In this document: positions 1 through 11,900 of the stretch, piece after piece
Position numbering within the stretch: the first letter of the stretch is position 1
Layout: each line of letters begins with the position of its first letter
NCBI GenBank assembly: GCA_964036295.1
Contig: OZ038470.1
Location: 388,001-452,000 of the forward strand
Direction of reading: 5' to 3'
Length of the DNA: 64,000 bases
Source: Plumapathes pennacea
Taxonomy: Eukaryota; Cnidaria; Anthozoa; Antipatharia; Myriopathidae
The notes under the pieces: generated by a model
The model's input: only the letters and a program-made list of their open reading frames with translations
Told to the model about the DNA's origin: nothing
The model's database searches: none
Translations under genes and position numbers: made by a program

Positions 1-175
1 AAAGGAAGCCACAAGCATGCATTCGTATGAAAAATATAAACACCGCATTTTTCGCCTTGTTGCCGCCATTTTGTTCTTGTTGACTCGGGGAAACTGGGAA
101 CAATGAGAGCCAAAAGGGACCGTATATAACACATAACAAGAAGTACGTAACAAAGAAAATACACTTTGTCTTACA

Positions 176-3100
176 ATGGAAAGCTCCAACCCGCAGTTTG
201 AGATCGTCTTAAATCGTGTACGTGGACAGCTGAACGCAGAGAAAGTGAAACTTTGGCTTCCTCCTTTCACGACAGAAGATGGCAAAGCCGGGAAATATCC
301 TCAGGTACTAAAATTGTGTAAAGTCGTGTGCGTTTGATTGTTGACAAAATCATGTTAGGGCCATTCCATTTTTTATATGCACCACCAGGAAACTATCTGA
401 GATCCTTCAATTATATGGCCATTTGGCATTGACTGAAGTGTATTACATTTTTTAAAGATGGTTTTTAACTCCCCCATTTTCTGGTTTACACTCTGATTTG
501 CGTTGGACTGGGTAATCTGCTGACTCATTCCATTTAATTATTATGAATTTTGAAATCTCTGCCAAATCGGATTTCGCACGCCGTTATAGAAAAAGTGAAT
601 ATCAAATAGAGGTTCGATATCAGTCCACCTAGGCAAATATTGTTCCAAAAATGTACTGTGATAGTGTCCAGCTTCAAAAGTCCTCGATGTTCATTATCTC
701 AAGCTGGTCTCTCTCTCTCTCTCTCTCTCAGCCATATCAATATTAAAAAAATATATCGATTAGTCTTGCACTACAATGGATTCCCACAGGGCAAATGTTT
801 AAATCAGTTTTACTGTAATTGTATTATGCTACGGACAATCTGCAAAATAATCTACCCCACAGGATCTTGTGATGTGGTATTCATCCAAACTGCAAATTCC
901 TGCTAATGTGGTTGCAGAGGCAGTTGAGACACTGAGAACACATGCTCTTGAGAAGTTAGCTTCCCAGAAGAAGTTCACAGATTCAGGGATAGCAACAATC
1001 AAAGTTCGCTTAGCTGGAGATATTCCTGCAAATTCAAATAACAAACTGCAAATATATTCCAGACTGCATGTATCTGGCAAAGAATTCAAACAAAGGTACA
1101 GTGGTTCTTGCTTTGGTTTAAATTGCATTGCACTGTCTAGAGAGCAAGGTGTTTGTTACTTTGTTTGTTGTTGTTGTTGTCATCAGGTTAGGCTCAGAAA
1201 TCAGTCAGGACCCTGGACGATTGAAGTTGATTAGCAGTGGGCGTGTAATTGAAGATGGTAAGAGCTATAGTACAGTACTTTGTTTATTATTAAACAATGA
1301 TTTTATCTCATTCTTAATATTCTATATTTATTACTGGGCAATCACTTAATAAATTGTATAACAACATGCTTTTAATTCCTGGTAGAAGGGGCCAAAGCAG
1401 CTAAGAACATTTTGTATAGTGACCCAGACACCTGAAGCATAAAAAGGAGGCCCCTTTAGGGCCGAACAGTCCCTGAGCCTATGATAGGGAGTGTTCCCAC
1501 CCATCCTCACCCCCAGTTTCAACCACACTACTTTTTAACTATTACCTTTTACCAGACAAACCTTTGGAGGCCCAGGGTGTGAAGAACAACAGCCTGGTGA
1601 TGGCAATTCTGCTGTCTGAATCAGAAGCTGAAAGTCACAAGAGACAGCAAGAGGCGGAGGCCGCCACGGCAAACGTCACCAGGACCAGACAAGCAGCAGA
1701 GGCCTTGTCAAAGCGAACAGATGGTGCAGTAACGCAGCCATATTTTCTTGATGTTCTCTGCCTGATATTATTTGTTCTTAAACCTTTAATTCCAAAGATC
1801 TAGCCATCATTATCCCTTGCAGGTGGTCATGGAGACAATGAACAGTACTATGTTGAGATCAACGACCAAGAAGGCCGACCACTACAGCTTCCTGACAGCG
1901 AGAGGAAGGTCCAAAGACAATTTAACTTCATAACCTACAACAACGGACAAAACTGTTGACACATTTTCCCATCCGTTCAATGTTGATAAATCAAATATTT
2001 ACCCACGGTTTCCCGTCAAAATCGTACTGGAACTCTTTCAAACTCAAGCTACAACATCGATGCGGAGAGGGGTCCCTCAAAAGCAGTTTTCTCTGGAACT
2101 CGATGATTCAGAGCAACTTAGTTTTGACAAAAATACGAAATTTAAAACATGTTTCAACATATTTTGTCCGTCATTGCACCTGTAATACTATTATCTTATG
2201 TAAAGGTTGCCATGCCTTCTGTTTAATGCTGTCTCATTTTATCACAGGCTCTTGTTGTCGCCATGGCGCTTCATGAGCGGGGAAGAAGCATCTTGGATCA
2301 GAAGAAGTATGCGGAGGCCTTAGTTTTGTTACTGGAAGCCGACAGGGAGTTTAGGTGAGGATGCCGTCATTTTACACTTAAGTCCAGACTCACGTGAGAG
2401 TAAACTTTGAAACCTTTGTTTTGGCCGTTAGTCTGTGTCGTTCCCAGATCCTAGAAGCCGTGGACAACTACGCGATCTTGTGCCTGGATATCGTGTGGTG
2501 CTATCTGTGGCTGAAGAGCATTACGGACTTGCCGAGTGCTGGTGAGTCAAATACTATCTGTACGAATTTGCGCGAGGATAAATAATGTGACGTTGTCTTT
2601 TGCGCAGAGGAAAAGTTGGCCAAGTGTAAAGAGTGCTTTGAAAGAAGTTACGGGAAGAACCTGGAGAGATTGACAGCTGTTAGGGTAAGTCTACATTCAC
2701 GTGTACAGTGAGAACAAATTTAGTCTGCGACGGTTTGGAGGATAAAACTTGTATCGTGACGTCATTACCTTTACATCTCTTTATTCCAGGGAGGGAGTGG
2801 GCGCGAGTTGGCGTTGTTTGTCCGTCTGCACATTTTAGAAGCAGCCACTGCTTATCACAGAGGGCGACTACAAGAAGCGTCAGCGTTAGTACATAAAGTA
2901 AGTAACAACCTAAGGGACATTCCTAATTGAAGTAGAAAGCCACGAGCGTTCAGGTGCAGAACTCAAATATATGAATTATGACGTAGTAGCATTGAAGCAA
3001 GGTTCTAACCGCCTCGTAACAACCGTAATCTTGTTTGCACAGGCTGAAGAAGAACTGAATAGATTGCACATTGACGATGATAAGTTGACACAATGTAAGT

Positions 3101-5121
3101 TATTTATGTGACTTTGTATGTTTGATTGTTGGTTCGTATTATTATGAGCATGAGTTTACGTATGTTTTACGAATATCCTTCACTTACTTACTAACCCACT
3201 CGAAAATTAGTCTGACTTCTGGTTCGTTGAAGCGTTTTGTTACAGCCTTCGTGATTGTCGGTGTGATTGCATTGGTTTTCGACAGTCATCTGACAAGCGC
3301 CCTATACTTTGTCCTTGTAGTGGTATGCATGGGTTTTTCTATGGCTGAGGCGCGCTTGAGTCTGAGGGCGTGTAACAGTGACGTCACATTAGCAGTGGAG
3401 CACATCACGCGGCGAAGACAGGTTCGTGTTGACGCTAGTTCCCAGGCCTCGCTGTGTGGCTTCTTGATCGCATTCCACAAAGTTTCAATTTACAAGAGGC
3501 TATTTGTCTAAATTCAAGGAAAAGGAGGAGCGGAAAAATAAGGAAAAGCACGAGCGAGCCAAAAGAACTCTTGAACGTAAACTTGGAAAAACAGCAAGTG
3601 GCGAGTGGTGAGTATTACCAAATCGAACAGTGACGAAAATATCGCGCCGACGACATAACGACGCCGACACAAAGCCGACAATGAAACGATGACCGCCCGA
3701 CACAACTCCGACACGACACGACGATGACGTAAAGAATTCTTACCTTGTTTTCTCGCGTGTTTAGGGTCAACGTTGACCATTACAAAGCTCTTTTGAACAT
3801 GGGTTTCCCACAGAAAGCAGCATGTAGAGCACTACAGCAGGCAAACAACGATATGAACGGCGCTCTTCAGGTAAAAAGTATTGTTGTATTCGCCGTTACG
3901 TCATCATCGTATGTCGTAGCCGTGTCAGGCGGTTGTCGTTTCATCGTCCAAACTTTTCTCCGAAATTAAAAAATATCTTATAAGCTAATTCAGATTAGAA
4001 CTCATACCACGTCCAAATCACTCCCCAGATTCTTCAAGATCACCCTGAACTTCTTTTTCTGGAAGATTCGAGGTGAGTTCTGCTGCGTGGCGTTCTTAGT
4101 GCGTGATACAGGTATATAGTGCGTGACGTATGTATGTAGTGCGTGATACAAGTGTGTGGTGCGTGATCGGAGCATATAGTGAGTGAGTTATGTAGTGCGT
4201 GACGCGACAGTGTTATATATGCAGTGCAAGTAGCGTGTGGAATGAATGGGTGAGCCAGTCACGAGTTAGACGCGTGACTGTCACGATGTTTGTTTCAGTT
4301 CTTCCGACAAAGAACTGGACTTTCCAGAAGAAATGGTTGCCCAGGTACGTGTTTTCTTATTACATTCATTTCTGATTTTGATAGTTTTCGATTTCCCTTT
4401 TCGTTTTTGCAAGTAGAATTAAGGAAGGATCAAGTTATTCGAACGGCTAATGCACTGCACGAAACGTAAACTTAAACTCCGTTTACGGCGCCCATCAACC
4501 TTTAGTTGGTACATTATGCAATTTATCTCCGGACCAAGCCGACGAAGATTAAACAAGTTCTCACACAAGGACTTGCATCTTCCGAAAATGACGAAGAATC
4601 CGTAATCAAGAGTAAATAGTTGGTACACGGTTTGTCACTACTCGAACCTGTACTTTAAATCCTCTTAAGTTGTGTGCGTCGTGCTTTGCTTCACCTTTTC
4701 GTGTTCTCTGCAGGTTTTCTCCTTGGGGTTCGACCTGGATGTGTCCCGCCGGGCTCTCAAGCGATTTCACGGAGACGTACAACGCACTGTGGACTTTCTG
4801 CTTTCCTCCGGCGGAGTCTTACCGTCAACTTCAACTGAAGGTGACACATTCTACGTTTCATATATGGGCCGACGCGTGCAGATTTGGCATTAGTCAACAC
4901 AACCCACTTATTCTAATATGCACTTTTGTCCTCACGCAGGGCAAATCAGTGCAGGCGAAGACCAAGAGGACCCGGATGTCGAAGCGGCCGTGAGAGAACT
5001 GGTGCCGACCTTGGCTCAGGATGAAGACGAGGCTCATTTGGATTTAAGTCTGGAGGAGGAGTCAGCGGTATTGTCGGAGTACAAAGCTTTGTTGTTATCG
5101 ACCGGATGGTACAAGTCTTGA
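176..5121 (+). CDS. NUB1: NEDD8 ultimate buster 1 homolog, 17 coding exons, 611 aa
   Basis: NUB1 binds NEDD8 and ubiquitin-like FAT10 and directs conjugates to the proteasome. Seventeen exons join in frame with GT-AG sites from the ATG at 176 to the TGA at 5119-5121: 176-304, 863-1095, 1187-1257, 1556-1723, 1823-1908, 2248-2354, 2432-2541, 2608-2684, 2790-2897, 3043-3094, 3321-3421, 3519-3607, 3765-3870, 4029-4072, 4299-4344, 4714-4840, 4940-5121. Exons 2-3 look like the ubiquitin-like domain. Exons 6-10 match the helical region (GRSILDQKKYAEAL, VDNYAILCLDIVWCY). Three UBA domains follow: VCMGFSMAEARLSLRAC (exon 11), LLNMGFPQKAACRALQQA (exon 13) and VFSLGFDLDVSRRALKRF (exon 16). The C-terminus is acidic. 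The length is close to human NUB1. The exon 5 donor reads GTCCAA and is weak. The gene is convergent with DNAJC10. Identity is secure; exon 12 boundaries are the least certain. Confidence 0.93.
3222..3300 (+). repeat. Interspersed repeat copy in NUB1 intron 10
   Basis: A segment with the core TACAGCCTTCGTGATTGTCG and a downstream CGACAGTCAT recurs at about 11848-11925 and, in reverse complement, within 23450-23740. It lies just before the exon that carries the first UBA domain. It is probably one end of a small dispersed element. Confidence 0.5.
4090..4205 (+). repeat. Degenerate GTGCGTGATAC minisatellite
   Basis: Imperfect copies of a unit near TATGTAGTGCGTGAC lie in the NUB1 intron between the exons ending at 4072 and starting at 4299. 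No coding potential is evident. Confidence 0.6.
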
Positions 5122-5182
5122 GATGCTCCCGATACTACATGTCTCGTCCAGGAGCAAGTGACTATCAGAAAGCACAACGATG

Positions 5183-5464
5183 ACGTCTTCAGTGACCTAT
5201 GAATTTTCTGTGACGTACAGAACTATTCACGTGACGTAGACTCTGACGTTGCAGTAGATGCCACATTCTGTGACGGAAGCGTCAAAAATATCTGCAATTA
5301 TTTAGCGTAATATACGCCACATTCTGTGACGTTGACGTGACGTCATAGATCTCGGAAATTCTGTGAAGTATAGTATGCCACATTATGTGACGAGGGCGTG
5401 ACGTCAAATCTTGGACGTTTTTACGTGACGTCACAGAATATCTTATATCGTCAATATGACGTCA
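5183..5464. promoter_or_regulatory. Cluster of CRE/ATF motifs in a degenerate repeat
   Basis: Four perfect TGACGTCA palindromes lie at 5338-5345, 5399-5406, 5426-5433 and 5457-5464, with many TGACG half-sites from 5183 onward. TGACGTGA, which fits the UPR element consensus, overlaps the first at 5333-5340. Three copies of GCCACATTNTGTGACG spaced about 60 bp show that the cluster rides on a degenerate tandem repeat. It sits in the presumed NUB1 3' UTR, about 0.45 kb beyond the DNAJC10 stop. CREB/ATF/bZIP factors bind such motifs; activity here is inferred. Confidence 0.45.
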
Positions 5465-5532
5465 TGGACAATAGAGCAGGAGATAAGTTGCGAGGTGACA
5501 CTTCACTTGGAAGCGTCTTCTCTGAGACGACA

Positions 5533-5621
5533 AATAAAAGAAGGCAACTCAGCTGTAGCTGGTAAATGAGCTAATATTTCTGGTTCGTCAATGTTCACAA
5601 GTTGCTATTTGTATAAATAAA
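5533..5621 (+). terminator. Candidate NUB1 polyadenylation signals
   Basis: AATAAA occurs at 5533-5538 and 5616-5621, about 410 and 495 bases after the NUB1 stop codon and on its strand. Either could define the transcript 3' end. The DNAJC10 stop lies about 290 bp further on, so the two 3' UTRs are close or overlapping. Confidence 0.45.
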
Positions 5622-5908
5622 GGATAGTTATAAGTGCCGACGTGAAAAACGATCGATATTTGTTCCCTCCCATATATATATATAAATTTTATGTAAGAGT
5701 GCAGTTTTTAGAAAAGTTTAAAAAGTATCTGTGTGAGCAGCCATTGAAATTTGGACGACATATCAGTCGAGCTTTCTCGCTGCCCTCTCTTACGTCTGCA
5801 TAATAGAACATTTGATATTTCTCCGTGATAGCGTTGTACAGATTTGCTACTCCCGCTAGTGCTGAACATCTTATAAGGATCTTCCACGCGCCAGGACAGG
5901 AACGACGC

Positions 5909-8900
5909 CTAAAATTCATCGTGCATTGGTGGTGACCTGCCCGGTTTTCTCTGAAACAAAGAAACGTAAAGTTTGACCGCACGGCCGATTTTCCGCGGAG
6001 CCATCACAAGGCTTAACCGGTTCAGCAGGTAATGCCAGGTTTAGATCAGGTTCTTACCGTAGTCGCGTCGTTCAGTTCTCGTCTTCTCTGCACAGCTTCC
6101 GTCACAACTCTTTGAATCTCGTTCGGGTTCTGACTTTGTATCAAGATAGAATCAGGCTGTGAAAAACAAAATCAAACAAAACAAGGCCAGTCAAACAAGA
6201 GAAACTTGTGTCAAACTTTCCCCACACCTTTTTCAAGTATCTGGTACAGGCTAAAAGTTATGAAGCTGTTGTGCGATACTTGTCATACCTCCGTGGAGGC
6301 CGATGGTCTCCCAAAGTGCAGCTTGACCGTCGGGTACATGCGAATTCCCTCTTCAGAACAAACCTGGAACTCGTCCTCGCAGTTTACCTTGCCAACCTTG
6401 ACCACGCCACTTAGCAACTGAAGACAACAAAACTCTCTTGATAAACAAACAACAAAGAAAAAGAGTGGGGGAGGGGAGGGGGTATTGATCCAACCTTGAC
6501 CACACCACTCAGCAACTGAAGACAACAAAACTCTCTTGATAAACAAACAACAAAGAAAAAGAGTGGGGGAGGGGAGGGGATATTGATCCAACCTTGACCA
6601 CAAGTGCGCACACAAGCCAATTCAATATGTCCAAATATGGAGACCTTGGCATTTGATTGTTTGCTCAGATGAAGCTCTCAGTGCATCATCACTCATACAT
6701 TTACTTTCACTATGGTTTGGAGAATCTGCGTTATGAACATCAGTGTCCTCACCCTGGCAGCCTTCTCATAGTCAGGCGCGAACTCAACGCAGTGTCCACA
6801 CCAGGGAGTGTAGTAGTCCACCAACCAAGCCTCACCGCTGTTCAACACGGCGCTGTGGAACTTGTGGTAGTTCAGCGGAGTCACAACAGATGGCAGGTAC
6901 TGGAAGGCCCACGTGTACAGAGAGTGCACGTCCCGCCAGCCGTGATGTTTCCTGCGACGACAAAACCAAACGATCAAAAGACCGAACGAGTGACGGAAAC
7001 CAACCGACGGACCGAAGTGAGTTCCGCTAAACCGACCGACTGGCCGAAGTACATACCAACCGAACGACGACTAAACGAGTGACGGACCGACTAGAAAAAG
7101 TACATACGTCTGACCGAATAAGTGCCGACCGACCGAACGAATCACTTACACGAAGTTCCAGGAGCCCTGACTGGTGTGAGGGTACAGACGGATTGTGGGG
7201 TATGACGTCACTCCCTGCTCTTGACACAAGGCGCGGAACTTCTGGCAGTCCACTGATGCAACGTTAGCTTCTCCCAACATTTTCTAAATAAAGAACAAAC
7301 GTAAAATGGATGAAAAACAGCGTTCTTCATTGCACAGCTCTACATAAGAGTCATTCACTCTTTTTTCCCTTCCGTCCTTCATTCATCCATACATTGATTC
7401 ATTTACTCGCTGAATCACTCAAGTTCCTCTTTTCCTTTTTTTTGCCTTCGTCTATTCTTTTATTGTTACTCACTACTTCATTTCTTCCTTCATTCATCCA
7501 GTCAATCAATCATTTAGTTCTTCCTTCATCTAGTCAATCAATTAATCATTCAGTCCTTCTTGTCTTCCTTCATTCACACGTCCAGTCAATCAATCAATCT
7601 TTCCATCTTCCCCTCCTTATCAGTCCTTACTTTCCTCACTTGTATAATATAAAAGTGAGTTTAACCTTGGCGAGTTTGTTCCAGCTGGGCGTCAGTTCCT
7701 GACACGGCCCGCACCAGGGAGCAAAGTAATCCACCAGCCACGTCTCTCCCTTCTTCTTCTCCGTTATAAAGCTCTGGAAAGTCTCCGGCGTCAACTCGTG
7801 CACAGAAGGGCTCAGGGTGTTCTGCAGGAAAATGAAGCAAAAAGTGAAATGGTGGTTGTTCATGATTATATGTTGATGATGATGATGATGATGATGACGA
7901 TGACTATGACGATGATGACGATGGTGACGATGATGATGATGACAATGATGATGACGATGGTGATGGTGATGACGGTGATGATGACGATGGTGACGATGAT
8001 GACGATGATGATGATGATGACGATGATGATGACGATGGTGATGACGATGGTGATGATGATGATGATGACGATGATGATGGTGATGATGATGACGATGATG
8101 ATGGTGATATTGTTAATATTTATGATGGTGGTCATGATGAATGACGAGGGTTATAGTAATGGTGATGATGATTGTCAAATAATGTCGATACCTCTATAAA
8201 GTCAGAGAGTTCCTGGGCTGAGTGGTGTCCATTGTACTGATGTGGAATCGAGTTATTGTAGAGAATCGTTGTAGGATAGGAACGGATGTTGTACTGTGGA
8301 TCAACCAAACAATCGATTTAGAGAGAAAAGGCTAGAAAGAGATAAGGAAAGGAAAAAAAGAGAAAGGGTAGGAAAGGGACGGAGAAGGAAGGCAAGGGAG
8401 AAAGGAAAGGCAAGGAAAGAGCAGCGGAGAAGGAAAAAATGGAAGGAAGGGGAAGATTGGCGAGGGGACAAAAGGGAAGGAGAGGAGAGGAACACAAGTG
8501 TGGGGATGGGGGTGGGGAACAGGAACAGGAGGAACGATTCAGGAGGCAAGAATAGCAGAGATTGGACTGATGATGCGCTCACCGTCATACAGAGCTGTGA
8601 GTGTACTGTACAGTCCACAGTCCCAAAACTGATTTCCCTTCCAGCATACAAGCGTGCGACCTTACGATACTCAGGTAACAGCCGCATACAGGGAGGACAC
8701 CACTAGAGGAACACAACAAGCATCAACACAAACACGCGCGAAACACGCACGCACAGAATAACAAGCGCGCGTCCACATCCTACAAACTAACGACTAAACG
8801 AGTGACTGACTAAAGTCTTTGTCTACAGTGGCAAATAAAAGGACACATACAATACAACCGTTTAAAATAAGAACAGTGAAGATACAAAGTACATAGTCAG

Positions 8901-11900
8901 AGCACAACACAAAACAGACAATAACTCACAGGCGCAAAGAAATCCACAAAGAAAGGACGTTTTGGATGAATAACGCGACTCGGAAAGTCGTCCGGCCCAA
9001 GAGTCTGCACATTGGAAGACGCGCTCTCCTTGGCGAACACAGCGATATCGTGAGCAGTGTAACGACCTGCAAATACAAAACACTTGACGTGACGCGCTCA
9101 GAGAAGTGGAGACGGGGGTAGGGTAGGGAAGCAGTGGAGTAGAGCTGCAGTAGAAAATGGGGGTGGAGTGCAAACAGAGCGATGTAACGATCTGCAAATA
9201 TAAAACATTTGACGTGACGCGCTCAGATGGTAGTCAGTAAAGTACGAGATGGGGTGGAGTAGAGGTGCAATGGAGACAGGGGTGGGGTCGGGATGCAGTA
9301 AAGACAGGGGAGGGGGGTGGGGGAGCTGATCAACAGCTTAACTAACCATGATGCCACTCGTGACCACCGTGCCTAAACAAAGCGACTGCCGGGAATTTGG
9401 TGACGTGTAGAGTTGTGCAGAGTTCCCGCTCCTTCTCACAGTCCACGTGCCCAACCTGGAAACGAGATTTGAAACTGAGTTCCGCATTTGCACGAATGAA
9501 ATGTGTCCAAAGTAAAGAAGATGACTTCTGCTCAGGGGGTCGAAACGTCGGTCATTAACAACAGTCTTCCTGAACACTACTCTCACACAGACGATCACAG
9601 CCAGCACAGTGTTTGGAGAAGTTGCGCATAAATGATCCAGTACATATGAATCTATCCTCGACTCATCTCAGCGTTGCTACAGAGCAATACCACACGACTA
9701 GAAACCCTAGAGGCTCGTTTTTATCAGTTTTAAGCGTTCTACAGCTGAGGGCTGAATGTGCTTACGTCCATGTCTGACAATAAAGCTGGCAACTTCCTCA
9801 TCTCCAGACTTGACACGGCACCCTGACCAAAATGAATCAACCACGCCTGCTCTTCCGTCTCTACCGGCACTCTCGCCAGAGTCCGACGCATTTCCTGAAG
9901 AACACAAGACAGAAAGGTGAAGACTGAATACCCTGCCACATAAAAACTTTCTGCAGGTTGGTTACGCGGTGCGCACTGAGTCACGCGAACGATTACACCT
10001 GTTCATCCGTAACCACTCAGTAACTGGACAAGACTTTTTATCCAGAGCGTAACCGCGTAGCCACTTAAGCGCACGCACCTCAAACTTTTCTTTGTCCATG
10101 TTGATGAGCTCAGGAGTCAAACGCAGAACTGTGTTGACAATGTCGTGCGTCTCAAGATTGTAGATCACCTGAAAACATGACAAGTGAAGTTTAATGGAGT
10201 CAGACACACGATACTAATTTATATACCACACACACTACTCCACGAAAGATCAAACACTACACAACACCCTACAATACCAACATACCACACCATACTATAT
10301 AACCACACACACACTACACCGCAAAAGATCAAACACTACACAACACCCTACAATACCAACACACCACACCACACCATACTATATAACACCACACACACAC
10401 ATTACACCACAAAAGATCAAACACTATACAACACCCTACAATACCAACACACCACACCACACCACACCATACTATATAACACCACACACACACACATTAC
10501 ACCACAAAAGATCAAACACTATACAACACCCTACAATACCAACATACCACACCGCACAATACTATATAACAACACCACACACTACACCGCGAAAGATCAA
10601 ACACTACACAACACCCTGCAATACCAACATACCACACCACACCACACACTACACCATGAAAGATCAAACACTACACAACACCCTACAATACCAACATACC
10701 ACACCACACCATACTATATAACAACACCACACACACACTACACCGCGAAAGATCAAACACTACACAACACCCTGCAATACCAACATACCACACCACACAA
10801 TACTATATAACAACACACACACACTACACCGCAAAAGATCAAACACTACACAACACCCTACAATACCAACACACCACACCATACTATATAACAACACCAC
10901 ACACACACTACACCACAAAAGATCAAACACTACACAACACCCTACAATACCAACATACCACACCATACTATATAACAACACACACTACATCGCAAAAGAT
11001 CAAACACTACACAACACCCTACAATACCAACATACCACACCACACAATACTATATAACAACACCACACACACACTACACCACAAAAGATCAAACACTACA
11101 CAACACCCTACAATACCAACACACCACACCATACTATATAACAACACCACACACACTACACCACAAAAGATCAAACACTACACAACACCCTACAATACCA
11201 ACATACCACACCATACTATATAACACACACACTACATCACAAAAGATCAAACACTACACAACACCCTACAATACCAACATACCACACCACACAATACTAT
11301 ATAACAACACACACACACTACACCGCAAAAGATCAAACACTACACAACACCCTGCAATACCAACATACCACACCACAACACAACACACACACTACACCAT
11401 GAAAGATCAAACACTACACAACACCCTACAATACCAACATACACACCACACCATACTATATAACAACACCACACACACACTACACCATGAAAGATCAAAC
11501 ACTACACAACACCCTACAATACCAACATACCACACCACACCATACTATATAACAACACACACACACTACACCGCAAAAGATCAAACACTATACAACACCC
11601 TGCAATACCCAACATACCACACCATGCTTGACCCTCACCTCTCCTTTCCCAGCGGCCACTTCGTCTCTAAAGAACACAATTTCGTTGTCATACTCCATCG
11701 CCCTACACAGATCTGGGCTCATCTGACACTCAACAAAACCTAAGTTCGCTAAATTGTCCTGCAGAGGAAACAATATCACAACTGCATTACTAAGCAGCCT
11801 GGCCAGAACACAGAAGTTAACAATCTGATACAAATTACTTCCACTTCTGATTGGTTGAAAGTGTTTTTTTACAGCCTCTTGTGATTGGCGGTATACTCAC

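Noticed and set aside
6657-7267. Plus-strand frames of up to 141 codons
   Set aside because: They are antisense to ERdj5 exons that carry clear thioredoxin motifs, and their sequence is low-complexity and Arg/Ser/Thr-rich.
7798-8199. Long Met/Asp/Thr-rich and Ile-rich open frames on both strands
   Set aside because: They are translations of the GAT/GAC triplet array within a DNAJC10 intron.
10184-11743. Long open frames rich in His, Thr and Tyr
   Set aside because: They are products of the 17-copy satellite in a DNAJC10 intron, with no splice or codon support.
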